Virus record (IMG/VR): IMGVR_UViG_3300021440_000013
Span: 62,001 to 126,000 of that record
DNA length: 64,000 bases
Direction: 5' to 3' (one strand)
Origin: a virus
Shown here: one piece after another, positions 51,816 through 61,998 of the stretch
Numbering within the stretch: the first letter of the stretch is position 1
Layout of the letters: every line of letters starts with the position of its first letter
Notes under the pieces: generated by a model
Databases searched by the model: none
Seen by the model: the letters and a program-made list of their open reading frames with translations, nothing else
What the model was told of the DNA's origin: nothing
Made by a program: the position numbers and the translations under genes

Positions 51816-52679
51816 ATGGATTACGTAGCAGGAAGTAATCTAACAGGTCGAGCCGTCTCAGGCTTTCCTTTATCGATCGGGACATCTCTTGCGCTGGAGT
51901 CGATCTTTGCCCCTCAGCAGAATCCCTACGACCCGCTTCGCAAAATCCCTCAGCAGATCGATCTGACCAAGTACCATACCTTCTGGGTCAACATCACTAC
52001 GCTTTACCGCAACATGATCGGGGCCGTCTCAAAAGAAGCCTATCAAAGCGTGGTGGCCGAAGAGCTATGCATGGCCCTCGAAGAAGAGATGGATGTCATC
52101 AATCTTCTTTTTCAAAACGAAGGGCAAAATCTTTGTAAGGTGAGCTATTATTATGGCGCCTACGAGAGCCTTGAAAAAGAAAAGACACCGGGTTTTGGTT
52201 TGCGTAAACCAACCACGCCCTCACAGATCCATTACCAGGGTCTTTTGGAGCATGTCTTAAAACTGCTCCAAAAGAGAACCGACACGATCCATGTCTTTAA
52301 AGATGCGGTAAAGCCAAAGCGCCGTGACCGCGCTTTAATCTTGACACATCAGCCCTACGACTTGGTGGATTTTAAACACTTTGACCGTCTGGATCTCCTG
52401 GAGAGTAACACAGGCGTGTTAAAGCCCCGTGCGCTATGGAGTACGAAATACAACCCCATGAGTGGTGTTTCGTTTTCAAATCTCCCGTTTACTCGCAAAC
52501 TCCTGATGATCTTTGGTGATCGGTATCTTATTAAACCGATTGGTCCGGTTAGAAAGCTGATCTTGGACGTGGCTGAGAAAAATAAGTGGACCGCTGTCAC
52601 CACTGAGGAAAAAGTTGACTTCGATGTTAATCGTAGTGTGAGAGATCCTTACGCGATCGCGGTCTTTAAAGCGCTTTAA
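51816..52679 (+). CDS. Conserved phage protein, 287 residues
   Basis: Start after GGAGTTTAAAGC. Contains GFPLSIGTSLALESIFAPQQ, a segment I associate with conserved phiKZ-like proteins of unknown role. Followed by the tRNA gene after five bases. Confidence 0.6.
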   Translation: MDYVAGSNLTGRAVSGFPLSIGTSLALESIFAPQQNPYDPLRKIPQQIDLTKYHTFWVNITTLYRNMIGAVSKEAYQSVVAEELCMALEEEMDVINLLFQNEGQNLCKVSYYYGAYESLEKEKTPGFGLRKPTTPSQIHYQGLLEHVLKLLQKRTDTIHVFKDAVKPKRRDRALILTHQPYDLVDFKHFDRLDLLESNTGVLKPRALWSTKYNPMSGVSFSNLPFTRKLLMIFGDRYLIKPIGPVRKLILDVAEKNKWTAVTTEEKVDFDVNRSVRDPYAIAVFKAL

Positions 52680-52684
52680 ATCAC

Positions 52685-52770
52685 CCCCGGATGGCGAAAC
52701 AAGGTATCCGCAGTGCGTTTAAAACGCACCGTCTTATGACTTACGGGTTCGAGTCCCGTTCCGGGGACCA
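52685..52770 (+). tRNA. tRNA-Leu (anticodon UAA)
   Basis: Acceptor CCCCGGA/TCCGGGG, three-pair D stem GCG/CGC with GG in the loop, anticodon stem GTGCG/CGCAC with loop TTTAAAA (anticodon TAA, reading UUA leucine codons), long variable arm, T stem ACGGG/CCCGT with TTCGAGT, and an encoded CCA end. Class II with 86 bases. Only tRNA seen in the window. Confidence 0.93.
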
Positions 52771-52794
52771 TCTTCTTTTACTAGGGATATCGCG

Positions 52795-53064
52795 ATGGAT
52801 ATCGATAGAAAATACATAATCAGTGCGCTCAATCCGTGCTCAGGCTCTCACCATACTCAAGAAGATTCGGTGCTTTTCTTGGCAAAAGACAAAGCGTTTC
52901 TTGAAGGGGTGCTACCGGGTTATCGTGCAAAGTGTGTTGAGCTTGGTGCAAATTCGGCACATATCGAGTCGATTGATCTTTTGATCGATCGCGTCAAACT
53001 GTACCAAGAGAGCGTTGAAGTCAAAGTCCCTGATACTGACCTGCCGTGTGAAATCCGGCGCTGA
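52795..53064 (+). CDS. Hypothetical protein, 89 residues
   Basis: Begins MDIDRKYIISALNPCSGSHH. Small acidic protein just after the tRNA. Not recognised. Confidence 0.5.
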   Translation: MDIDRKYIISALNPCSGSHHTQEDSVLFLAKDKAFLEGVLPGYRAKCVELGANSAHIESIDLLIDRVKLYQESVEVKVPDTDLPCEIRR

Positions 53065-53080
53065 ATCGATGGAGAAGACC

Positions 53081-53410
53081 ATGCCTGAACTTAAAAAGGC
53101 TGTCACTCGTGAAGATGTCGAAGCGGTCATCACCGGTGAAGAATATATCACACGCCCACCCGGTCTTACGATCTGCATCCTCAGTCTTAAAAACGGTTCA
53201 AAACAAGTGGGTGTGAACTATGGGCATATCGATCCTGCCCAGCATGACTGGCTGCTTGGCCAACGTGCTGCAAGAACTGCTGCCTTTGCAAAAGTCTGGG
53301 AAGCTGAAGCATATCTTTTGCGCGAGCGCATAATGTCTGGCTGCTCCCCGGCGTGTCTTGAAAAAGACACCTCCTGTTTCACCAGTGGCGTTAATCGTAT
53401 CCAAGAATAA
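53081..53410 (+). CDS. Gp49-like phage protein, 109 residues
   Basis: ATG at 53081 after ATGGAGAAGACC; an in-frame ATG at 53069 is possible. VTREDVEAVITGEEYI, LTICILSLKNGSKQVGVNYG and an AEAYLLRERI end match the Phage_Gp49 family (N4 gp49, Sf6 gp66) of small phage proteins of unknown role. Confidence 0.7.
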   Translation: MPELKKAVTREDVEAVITGEEYITRPPGLTICILSLKNGSKQVGVNYGHIDPAQHDWLLGQRAARTAAFAKVWEAEAYLLRERIMSGCSPACLEKDTSCFTSGVNRIQE

Positions 53411-53436
53411 CCTTTTCTTTTAAAAAGAGTCCCCTT

Positions 53437-54117
53437 ATGTCCAATCAAGAAAACGAAGTCTTTAGCCGTCCTAACGCTGATGCCAAGATTTATGATCTCG
53501 AACAGTTCACGCTCTGGACTGATCCGGTTGAAAAGGGTGGCAAGCGTCCGCGCCTGGTGTTCGGTGAGCGTAACGGCGCACCGCGTATTACGGTGTATCC
53601 GGGTCAAGAAGCGGTCAAGGTGGTGTGGATCGGTTTTGGTCCTGGTGAGTTCGAGATGTTCCTCACGACGTTTGAGCGTCTCGCTGCGGGTGAAAACGAC
53701 AAGGAGTGTTTTATCGACAACCTTGATCGTGATCCCAACGGCGATAAGCGGGACCCGAACCCTGCCAACAAAGTCGTGCGTAACCGCATGCAGTTTGGTA
53801 AAGATGCCAACGGTATTTGCTGGATGGGTTTCCAGCAAAAGAATCTGAAGCCGGTGCGCTTTAACATTGTCCCCAATGGTTGGCATAACTTCTATCGTGA
53901 AGGGGGCGCGAAACTCACCGAGTCCGAAGCATCGGCGCTTTACACGCGCGGTCTCATCAATATCTTGCGCCGAGTCTATGGACATTGGGCGACCCGCATC
54001 CGTCAACCGATGGAGCGTGGCCGCATGGGCGCGTCCAGCCCCGAGCAGCAACAACATGTTAATAAGGAACCCGCTGTGACCTCGATTTCGACATTTGACA
54101 ACGACATTCAGTTCTAA
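53437..54117 (+). CDS. Probable single-stranded DNA-binding protein
   Basis: 226 residues. The protein ends in an acidic tip with a terminal Phe (STFDNDIQF), like the DDDIPF tip by which bacterial SSB recruits partners. The body has beta-rich segments (RPRLVFGERNGAPRITVYPG; VKVVWIGFGPGEFEMFLTTF) that suit an OB fold. A Gln-rich linker precedes the tip. The call rests mainly on the tip and the layout, not on a clear OB family match. Confidence 0.6.
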   Translation: MSNQENEVFSRPNADAKIYDLEQFTLWTDPVEKGGKRPRLVFGERNGAPRITVYPGQEAVKVVWIGFGPGEFEMFLTTFERLAAGENDKECFIDNLDRDPNGDKRDPNPANKVVRNRMQFGKDANGICWMGFQQKNLKPVRFNIVPNGWHNFYREGGAKLTESEASALYTRGLINILRRVYGHWATRIRQPMERGRMGASSPEQQQHVNKEPAVTSISTFDNDIQF

Positions 54118-54136
54118 CTAAGAGCTGAACACACCC

Positions 54137-54176
54137 TAGGTGCAGGACTCTCCTTTGCGGGAGAGTCCTGCACCTA
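54137..54176 (+). terminator. Hairpin terminator
   Basis: TAGGTGCAGGACTCTCC/GGAGAGTCCTGCACCTA perfect 17-bp stem, no T tail. Confidence 0.65.
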
Positions 54177-54187
54177 AACATAGGTCA

Positions 54188-54208
54188 ATCACATATATCT
54201 TACCTGAC
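54188..54208 (+). promoter_or_regulatory. Early-type promoter
   Basis: CACATATATCTTACCTGACC before the gp68-like gene. Confidence 0.6.
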
Positions 54209-54249
54209 CACAAAGCGATGGTTGTCACTTAACGGAGGCTTACAATAAC

Positions 54250-55779
54250 ATGAAGATGTATGCAGAGATTCAAAATGCTAAGCCTGAAGTCCACATTGAA
54301 CACGCCGGGCGTATCATTGCCTTCTCGGCAAGTGTCTTCACAAAACGCTCTTTTGAAGGGACGTTCGACGTATTTGAAAACATCAACCGGTTCTGGGAAA
54401 GACTGCCTTTCAAGCAGCAGCAAGAGATCTTCGATGTGTACGACCAGGTCTACATCGGGATTGACCAGATTAGAAAGTCTAAGGATCTGCATGAGTTTCT
54501 GAACGAGCAGGTTAAAATAATCATCAAATATCATCCGCTTGATCGTTTAGAGGATTTTCTTTCACTCGAAACCAGCATTCATATTCCGAGCACATGTAAG
54601 GAAGAGTATTTCGACGACGTTAACGATAACAACACGCGCGATAAAACCTATACCGCCAAAGACTACAAACGCCTCTTGGCGTTCTCGCTCTTTTTAAGAA
54701 CTTTGATTCCGGTCTGGGGCGAGTACATCAGCTCAACGCGTAAAGACACCGGAATGGAGTATAAGGAGTATGTCGCGCTTCAGCTCCTAACCGGAACTGG
54801 GATGCTCGAGTGCGAGGCGGCACGTAAGCTTCAAGTCTACATCGATCAAATTACACGAGAGAAGCATTATAATCTTGAGAAGATCTTGAACGGTGTGAGT
54901 AGTGAAGACATGGGGTTTTTGCTCTTTGCTCTGGTGTGTGTGCGTAAGCTGTGTGTAGGAGACCTTCGGGCTGAAGACGATAAAAGTCATCTGGTTGCTT
55001 TGGTTTATAAGTACCTCTATCAGAAGGTCTTTAATCCTTCTGAAGCGGGCAGTATGGTTCAAGAAAAGCGTTTTACTGAAGCAGGCTCAAGTTCTGATCA
55101 GAATAAACGCTCAATCATGGAAAGTTATAAGAAAAGAGCCGAGCTCTCTAAAGGCGAAGTCCAAGAGTTCGAATTTGCAATGCAGAACCTGTACGGCACT
55201 GCGCGTCGTCTAGCCCCATCGATCACTAAAGAAGAAATCGATGCGGCACTCGAAAGTACGTACGAGCATCGGCACGAGCGCCTAGGTAAGCCTCAGCTGG
55301 ACCTGATGGCATGGACCTTTAAGACCGTGTTTCCTCCGCGATCACTTCAGTATGTCTTAAAAAGCTCTAACTTTAAACAACTGGCGGTATTAGAAGCTGT
55401 GTTATGGAACTGGGGACACAAGTACCTTTCGATTCTTGCTACCAGCCACATGGTCATTGGGCGTGATGAGATTCATATCACCTCAATCGACAGTCGTGGA
55501 CAAATTCCAATTGAGCTGCAAGCAGAAATCTTCAAATATTACCCTTATACATGGAGCAGCTTTAAACGCAGTACCCAAACCACCACGCAAGAGCCCCATC
55601 CTGTTTTACAAGACATCGATCTGATGGTCGATGAGTTTGCAAAAAACTCATGGAGAAGTACCGCGCACGAAAGTAAACTGATCGAGGTGTTTGGCGATAC
55701 ACGTCGCCGTGTCCCCATTTTCTCAACTATTAAAAATGATCTAGCGCGATTGATCGTTGACATTGAGAATCGTCGTTAA
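54250..55779 (+). CDS. Large phage protein, possible phiKZ gp68-type polymerase subunit
   Basis: 509 residues, start after GGAGGCTTACAATAAC. Helical, soluble; no named motif found. It stands three genes before the beta C part and beta-prime C part, the same order as gp68, gp69, gp70, gp71-73, gp74 in phiKZ, where gp68 is the fifth subunit of the non-virion polymerase and has about the same length. The assignment rests on position and length only. Confidence 0.5.
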   Translation: MKMYAEIQNAKPEVHIEHAGRIIAFSASVFTKRSFEGTFDVFENINRFWERLPFKQQQEIFDVYDQVYIGIDQIRKSKDLHEFLNEQVKIIIKYHPLDRLEDFLSLETSIHIPSTCKEEYFDDVNDNNTRDKTYTAKDYKRLLAFSLFLRTLIPVWGEYISSTRKDTGMEYKEYVALQLLTGTGMLECEAARKLQVYIDQITREKHYNLEKILNGVSSEDMGFLLFALVCVRKLCVGDLRAEDDKSHLVALVYKYLYQKVFNPSEAGSMVQEKRFTEAGSSSDQNKRSIMESYKKRAELSKGEVQEFEFAMQNLYGTARRLAPSITKEEIDAALESTYEHRHERLGKPQLDLMAWTFKTVFPPRSLQYVLKSSNFKQLAVLEAVLWNWGHKYLSILATSHMVIGRDEIHITSIDSRGQIPIELQAEIFKYYPYTWSSFKRSTQTTTQEPHPVLQDIDLMVDEFAKNSWRSTAHESKLIEVFGDTRRRVPIFSTIKNDLARLIVDIENRR

Positions 55780-55808
55780 CTCCCCTTGTCCAAGGAGAAA
55801 AAAGAACT

Positions 55809-57278
55809 ATGAACAGCCAGATCTTCGTTGCAAACATGCTCATCCAAGAGACGGGTACGTTTAATCAGCTCTATGCGCGCCCCTACGCAGCCCACACCAC
55901 CAATGAATCGCTCGAGATTCTTTCTCGACGTCTTGAGTCGACGATGTACGGTGATCCGTCGTCCCGTGTGATGGGTTCTTTGATCGCGGGTATCTCAAGT
56001 GGTCTTGTGATGCCCGACGCGTCCTGGGAGCGTCGTCTCTCGATCCCGAATGGTTGGAATGAACGGCGCCTGCGCTTTATCATGGAAGTGCATGTTCAGG
56101 CGGCCTTTAACACACAGGTCTACTACCTACAAGGGTACTCGGATCACGTCGGCGTCTCTGCAACGGGTTTTATTGACCCCCAGATGCCGTTCTTCATCAA
56201 CAGCTACGTACGCGTGGGTCGAAGCACCGATTATACCAACGTCGGCATGACGATTGACCGAGTCAGTGAAATGGCCCAAGTGATCAATGGTCAGTTCCAC
56301 ATCACGGACGCCATCTCGGGCCAGGTCTTTACGCTTCGGCCAGAAGACCTCATGGTCGGCATCCAGAGTAATTATTTCAACGACGCATTTGCAAGTAGCG
56401 GGAGTCCGTCTGTGGGTAACATGCTCGATACGCGCACACGAGGCTTGCCCTCTACGGTGCGCTCTAACCGCAGTAATGCCATCCCGAGTAACTTCATCGC
56501 TAATTACATCTCGGGGTATCGTCGTGCGGCGTATTCGGCTGAGTTTGGCCGGGGAGATGAAGATATCTACACGCGCACGATCCAAGACCTGCATGAGCCC
56601 TCGCCGTATGAGAATCCGTTTATTCGTGCACTGAGTCAGGTAACGGGGATCCCCAACACCACGACCTTTACGATGAGTGATCTGGTTTCGATTGATCCGG
56701 ATGCGGTCAGTTCTGGACGCGTCAGCTATCAGCCTGCGCGTGATGTTTTCCAACTCCATCAGACAGGGCAGACTGAGGACTGGGGTGGTGCGAACCTTAA
56801 GACCCAGTTGGCGACGCTTTTGATCAACTCCGTCTCGGGTTTGATGATCGACTGCATGTTGAAATCGATCGCGCTTGACACAACCACGCTTACGGTAGAT
56901 GGACAGCCGTATACGCGGATCATCAACGCACAAAGCTTCACCAATATGAATCTGTCTGCACACTTCGTGCGGTTCATTGAGCGGTTTAACTCCGAAATTC
57001 TTCCGGACGTTACCTACAACGGCAGCTTTGCGATCGACGCGGTCATCATGATCGATCTTCATGGCCAGAGTTCTGTCGATATCTCGGTTGATGGGGATGC
57101 TCGGATCCCCTATGCGGCACCGAGTTTCTGCGATTCGATCTTCACACCCGTGGTAACGACGGACACTAACCGCTATCACGATTTGATTAACGGCATGGAA
57201 TACATTACCAAGGCGGTCGAGTCTGCTGTGCCTCGGCTCTTCACTGCGGGTGGTGACAACCTGGTTCACGACGTCTAA
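55809..57278 (+). CDS. Conserved phage protein, 489 residues
   Basis: Start after CAAGGAGAAAAAAGAACT. Neutral, with many Asn/Ser/Gly segments (SIPNGWNERRLRFIMEVHVQ; YYLQGYSDHVGVSATGFIDP) typical of structural proteins. Position corresponds to phiKZ gp69. Function unknown. Confidence 0.6.
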   Translation: MNSQIFVANMLIQETGTFNQLYARPYAAHTTNESLEILSRRLESTMYGDPSSRVMGSLIAGISSGLVMPDASWERRLSIPNGWNERRLRFIMEVHVQAAFNTQVYYLQGYSDHVGVSATGFIDPQMPFFINSYVRVGRSTDYTNVGMTIDRVSEMAQVINGQFHITDAISGQVFTLRPEDLMVGIQSNYFNDAFASSGSPSVGNMLDTRTRGLPSTVRSNRSNAIPSNFIANYISGYRRAAYSAEFGRGDEDIYTRTIQDLHEPSPYENPFIRALSQVTGIPNTTTFTMSDLVSIDPDAVSSGRVSYQPARDVFQLHQTGQTEDWGGANLKTQLATLLINSVSGLMIDCMLKSIALDTTTLTVDGQPYTRIINAQSFTNMNLSAHFVRFIERFNSEILPDVTYNGSFAIDAVIMIDLHGQSSVDISVDGDARIPYAAPSFCDSIFTPVVTTDTNRYHDLINGMEYITKAVESAVPRLFTAGGDNLVHDV

Positions 57279-57293
57279 AAAGGAAAAAACGGC

Positions 57294-58754
57294 ATGTCTA
57301 AACTGATTGAGCTGTATAAGAACATCCTTGAATACGCCACGATGCGCCCTAACGAAAATGGCGAACTCGACACGGTTCTGGATGATATAAAGAAACCTAC
57401 GCTGATCGGTAATAAGCGTCTCATGATGCCTACTGAGAAAAATCTCAAGCATTATGATCCAGAAACACAGGTCATCTTCCATCCGCTGCAAGAGTTTGTT
57501 GATCGTGGTGAGTCGGATGTTGTTAAGCGACTTCGCTTGTCGCTTAACATCAGGATCAACTACGTTACGTTTGTAATCACGGCAGCGCTCTTTCGTATCG
57601 TGGCATCCCCTGCGATCCATAAAGAACTTACGCCTGAGCAGCGCGAACTTCTGCTGTCTTTGCCTAAGGTCGATGGAAACACGGAGAAGAACTATATCGA
57701 CTTCGTGATTAAACACTATAAGGAGCATGAGAGTCGTTTCTTCACCAACATCTACCTGAAAAAATCCGGGACGTACCAAGGCGTTAAGCATCCGCGTATC
57801 GGCGTGGTGACCTTTCCGTTCTATGAGTTCGTTGAGAACCCTGAGCTCAAGGTCAGGAAAATTGATCGAGAAAGCTTCGCGGCGATGCTGCGTTTCGTCT
57901 TTCCTGAAAGTGAAACCGACGCGGAGGCGTTTAATTCATTCTCAGACAATCACGACGCACCATGGCTCAACGCGCTTCTTAAGACCAGCTATCGGCTAAC
58001 CAGTCGTCTTAACGAACTGGTTGATCTTTACGCTGAACACATCCCTGACGCAGCCACACTTAAGTTCAACCTTAAGTGGCTTGAACCGATGGATGATTTG
58101 AAGCCGTACCGCGGAGAGATTCTCAAGATCCCGGCCCAGAAAGGCAATGGAGGTTCAGCAGTTGTCGAAGAAGTCGCTAAGGTTCCGTCACCCGCAGCTC
58201 TTGCACCCACAGCCGCTCCGGCGGCGATTCCGATGCCGACCCCGCAATACACCCAGACGCCGCCAGTGCCCATGCAAGCCCCGCCTCAGCAGCCGGTTTA
58301 CTATCCCGGCTCTCCAGGCATCGCGCCGGGATACTACTATCCATACCAACTGCAACAGTTTATTCAACAACAACCCCAGCCGCCTCAGCAGCCTCCAGTA
58401 CCAACCAAGACGGCTGACGGTAAGTTGAGTTTTCAAGCCGTTGAAAGGGCTAACCCGATGGTCGCAGCAAGCGGCAATATCCCATCGCCGCTTAATCCAT
58501 GGGCAGGGCAGTATGCCACCCAGATGCCGCAGCAGATGGTTGCTCAAGGCCCCGGTATCCCTGCGCTCGCTCCAACCGGTCCGCAGATGTTCTATCAGCA
58601 GGTGCCTCAGCAGCAGTTTGTTCAGCAGCCGGGTTTGGTCTTACCCGGATATGTCCAACCCTTAACCCAGCAACAACTCATGCAAGAGCAGTACATGCAG
58701 AGCCAGCGGACACAACAGGCTTATGCTCAACCGGGTAGTGTGTACGCAGTCTAA
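57294..58754 (+). CDS. Phage protein with a long Pro/Gln-rich tail, 486 residues
   Basis: N-terminal about 280 residues are folded-looking (VKRLRLSLNIRINYVTFVIT); the rest is low complexity rich in Pro, Gln, Ala and Tyr (PVPMQAPPQQPVYYPGSP; QQPQPPQQPPVPTKT) and most likely disordered. Position corresponds to phiKZ gp70. Function unknown. Confidence 0.6.
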   Translation: MSKLIELYKNILEYATMRPNENGELDTVLDDIKKPTLIGNKRLMMPTEKNLKHYDPETQVIFHPLQEFVDRGESDVVKRLRLSLNIRINYVTFVITAALFRIVASPAIHKELTPEQRELLLSLPKVDGNTEKNYIDFVIKHYKEHESRFFTNIYLKKSGTYQGVKHPRIGVVTFPFYEFVENPELKVRKIDRESFAAMLRFVFPESETDAEAFNSFSDNHDAPWLNALLKTSYRLTSRLNELVDLYAEHIPDAATLKFNLKWLEPMDDLKPYRGEILKIPAQKGNGGSAVVEEVAKVPSPAALAPTAAPAAIPMPTPQYTQTPPVPMQAPPQQPVYYPGSPGIAPGYYYPYQLQQFIQQQPQPPQQPPVPTKTADGKLSFQAVERANPMVAASGNIPSPLNPWAGQYATQMPQQMVAQGPGIPALAPTGPQMFYQQVPQQQFVQQPGLVLPGYVQPLTQQQLMQEQYMQSQRTQQAYAQPGSVYAV

Positions 58755-58769
58755 CCATTAAGCATACGT

Positions 58770-58810
58770 ACAGGAGGGGTCTAAAAACCCCTCCTGTGTG
58801 CTTTTCTTTT
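58770..58810. terminator. Bidirectional terminator
   Basis: ACAGGAGGGGT/ACCCCTCCTGT stem followed by CTTTTCTTTTT, between convergent genes. Confidence 0.75.
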
Positions 58811-58811
58811 T

Positions 58812-59141
58812 CTAATCTTCAAGACTGTCGTAGAGCTGGATGATCGCACTCGCTTCACTGATGTTAGGGATACGTAAAGAATCCCTCAGACCATCATAAT
58901 CGCTTGAGGACACCATATCGTTCATCCGCATGACTAAGAAATGGTATTTTCTTTCAATACCCAGAAATAATAGTAGGCCATAGAGGTCACCCTTATATTT
59001 CTCTGCGTCAAGGCCGGTTATGGAAACCACATCGGTGGTGGTTTTATTTTTAAAGTATTCGACGTGCGTTTCTAAGTGAACGTAGAAGCGTGGATCGAGC
59101 ACCATACTTTCAGGGATATCTAAACTAGCGAGAAGCGACAT
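58812..59141 (-). CDS. Hypothetical protein, 109 residues, - strand
   Basis: Acidic, begins MSLLASLDIPESMVLDPRFY and ends LYDSLED. Convergent with the 57294 gene. Not recognised. Confidence 0.55.
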   Translation of the reverse strand: MSLLASLDIPESMVLDPRFYVHLETHVEYFKNKTTTDVVSITGLDAEKYKGDLYGLLLFLGIERKYHFLVMRMNDMVSSSDYDGLRDSLRIPNISEASAIIQLYDSLED

Positions 59142-59224
59142 AGGTCACAAGCCTTTTAAATAAGGGGTTAACTTTTCATTCAATTTATTTCTTTCCAGGA
59201 CACTTTTTCTAGAAAACCTTTGGT

Positions 59225-59243
59225 AATATATATCTTACTTGAC
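59225..59243 (+). promoter_or_regulatory. Early-type promoter before the beta gene
   Basis: AATATATATCTTACTTGAC, 45 bases before the start codon. Confidence 0.65.
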
Positions 59244-59288
59244 AGTCGATGTCATTTTTAAACTCTCTCTGTCCAAGGAGCTCAGTCA

Positions 59289-61998
59289 ATGGAAAATAAA
59301 AAAGCACTTTATCGACGCGTCAATGAACTTCACCCAGAGCTTCTGGGTGTGCACGCACTTAACTATGCGACCGCGTATAACGCGCCTGCCCGTGGCGTGA
59401 TGTTTGCGGGACACTGGGCTCAGCGACTTGTCATCAAAGGCTCTGAGCCCAAGATTATCCAGACGGGCGCTGAAGAAGAGTTTGGGAAATACACACTCTC
59501 GATCAAGATGCCCAAGGACGGTGTGATTCTTCGGGTCATTGAGCGTTATTCAACCAATTCCCCCACGGATCAGATTGGTTTTAATCCTGAAACGCTGGTG
59601 ATCTACCGGGCACACGAAACCGGCGAAGTAGACTGCTTTACCATCCCATACCATTCAAACTACCATCCGAACTTTGGCTTTAAATATGAGCCAAAGGAAG
59701 CCTACGAGGAACTAGTTGTTGGGCGTAGTTTTCCGAAGGACACGGTCATTGCGGACTCTCCTGCCGTAAAAGGAGAGTCGCACTACACCTACGGAAGGAA
59801 TCTAAACGTCGTCTACATGAGTCACCCGAACGTTGGTTTGGACGGCTATGTCATTTCTCGAGATGTTCTCGATGAGTTTGAATTTCGTTTTTACGAGACA
59901 CGCACTGTCGAGTTTGGTGCCAATGAGTTTCCACTCAACATCTACGGAACTGAGGAGATCTATAAGCCGTTTCCTGAGATCGGTGAATATATCCGTGAGG
60001 ATGGGTTGGTGGCAGCACTACGGCGTTTCGAGTCCTCGCTATCACCTGCTTTGTTAAGTCGAAAAGACCTCATGGAGGTCGATCAGTATTTCGACAACCG
60101 AACATACTCCCGTCCTGGTGTGGGTCGTGTGGTCGACATGGTGGTGATCCACTCAGAAAACATCAACCGACAACTGCCTCCGCAGATGACGGATCAGCTC
60201 AATAAATACGCACGGGCATTGATCCGTTTTCATAAGGAGATCGTGAACTTTGACATCCATACTACGGTCGAACACCGTAAACAACACGGCGGCGCAAAAC
60301 CACGCTACAGTGAACAGCTTCAACGTTTGATCGTTGAATCGCTGGCGATGGTCGAGAACGAAAACCCAAGGAGTCGTCAAAACCTCACGCTGGCTTATCG
60401 GAAAGAACCCTTAGATGGCTGGCGCGTCACTTTTACGATCGAATATTTGATAAAACCAGACCGCGGGTTCAAGATCACCTGCGAAAATGGTGGTTTGTAC
60501 ATAGTCACTACACACTAGCGGTTTTATATACTCTGTGGAACTCATACAACCACGGAGTATAGCCATGAAAATAGAAGCGTTTCGAGTAATACCGGGATTC
60601 GAGGAATGGTGCATCGCGCGGGATGGTAAGATCTATCACGCTAAGACTGGAAAAAGAATTCGCACCCATCAGTCGCACTGAAAACAAAGTATTCGGATCA
60701 ACTCGAGACAGAAAAGTGTGCAGTAGATTAAAAACAAGCCTTACGTGCGGCGAAAGCCTACGTAATATCCCGAAGAATTGCTGGGACGTCCTAAGAGCCT
60801 CACTACCACAAGCATCGCGAAAGAAGATGTTGACGGTTTGAAAAGTGTGAGGATAGTGCAGTGGGCAATCAGCAGCCGTCTTGGCCTGTCGTAAGACGAC
60901 CTCGAGGTTCAACGACTATCCCCTTACCAGGGAGTACACTTAAGTGAGTGGAAGTATCGGGTACCCAAACAGATCACGCTGTGGGTAAAGATATAGTCTC
61001 GCCTGCATGGAAAGCATGCAGCTGCACGTTATGGTGCGGGTGGTGTCTAACGAACACTGCTGAAGGTCGCGAAGGGTGTTATTTGTCGCATCGAAGAGCC
61101 GGAGAACATGCCAGTGGATGCAGATGGAAATCGCGCAGACATCATCTCAGGTCCTGACTCGATTCCGGGCCGGATGAACCTAGGGCGTCTTTATACGCCC
61201 TATTTTACTGGCGCAGCACGCGATGTTCGCAAACAGATGTTAGAAGAAATGGGTTTCGATCGAAACTTCAAAGGTCCGATCGAAACGTCCGCGTTACACA
61301 CCATCGACCCCGTTCGATATCAACACGGTATCAAAACCTTACTTCTTTTCTATTCAATTGTTTCACCCCGAACCTACAAGGAATTCACGGAGATCCTGAC
61401 AGACGAAGAGCGCCTAGAGTGGGTCGCGAAAATCATTAACGATAAGATCTATCTATACATCCCGATCGAGAGTGAACACATGCTCGACGAGATGGTGTTG
61501 ATGATTGAGAAGAATTTTAAATTAGTCTATGGTCCGGTCTCATACGTGGGGCGAAGTGGCCAACGTGTCGTTACGCGTGATAAGTTTAGGATCGCGCCAC
61601 TACCCATGATGCTTCTCGATAAGATCGCTGACACATGGCTTTCTGTGGATATCGGTAAGTATAACAACTTTGGTCTCGTGGCCGCCATGAATAAGGCCGA
61701 TAAATATTCGGCACCTTGGAAAAAGACGCCTCCACGGGTACTGGGTGAAACCGAAAGTGGTCTCTATGTCTCTTATGGGGGTCGCGAAATGATCGCTGAG
61801 CTTCATGACCGAACCGGCGCCGTGGCCAGTCAAAAGGAGATTTCCAAAACCATCCTGGGTGCCGCCGATCCGATCAACATCGAAGAAGTGATTAACAGGG
61901 AGAAAGTTCCGTTGGGTAATTCTCGCCCGATCCAGATTTCGCAGCATCTGTTTAACTGCGCTGGTTTTTCGATTGTCTATAGTGAAGAGAAAGTATGA
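59289..61998 (+). CDS. Phage RNA polymerase, beta C-terminal part, interrupted by one intron
   Basis: Proposed join 59289-60494 and 61072-61998, about 710 residues. Exon 1 ends in FKITCENGG and exon 2 opens KGVICRIEEPENMPVDADGN. Joined, they give a GGKGV block followed by DADGNRADIISGPDSIPGRM and NLGRLY, the lobe of beta that carries active-site Lys and Arg residues. Exon 1 ends in T and the intron in G. The match is to the beta C part encoded by phiKZ gp71-73, which also has an intron. The start follows AAGGAGCTCAGTCA. Confidence 0.88.
60495..61071 (+). other. Group I intron of the beta gene (577 nt)
   Basis: IA2-type core close to T4 td: AATTGCTGGGACGTCC (P), CAATCAGCAGCCG (Q), GTTCAACGACTATCCCC (R) and AAAGATATAGTCTC (S). 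Exon GGTGGT pairs with GTCACT shortly inside the intron with U-G at the splice point; the intron ends in TCGCG. It holds a short endonuclease-like remnant. Confidence 0.88.
60565..60681 (+). pseudogene. Homing-endonuclease remnant (NUMOD4-like) in the beta intron
   Basis: 38 codons encoding FRVIPGFEEWCIARDGKIYH then AKTGKRIRTH, which looks like the NUMOD4 DNA-binding start of HNH intron endonucleases. The HNH part is absent, so mobility has probably been lost. Confidence 0.5.

Noticed and set aside
56127-57791. 554-codon open frame on the - strand
   Set aside because: It is antisense to two well-supported + strand genes and its length follows from their codon pattern; no ribosome site was seen.
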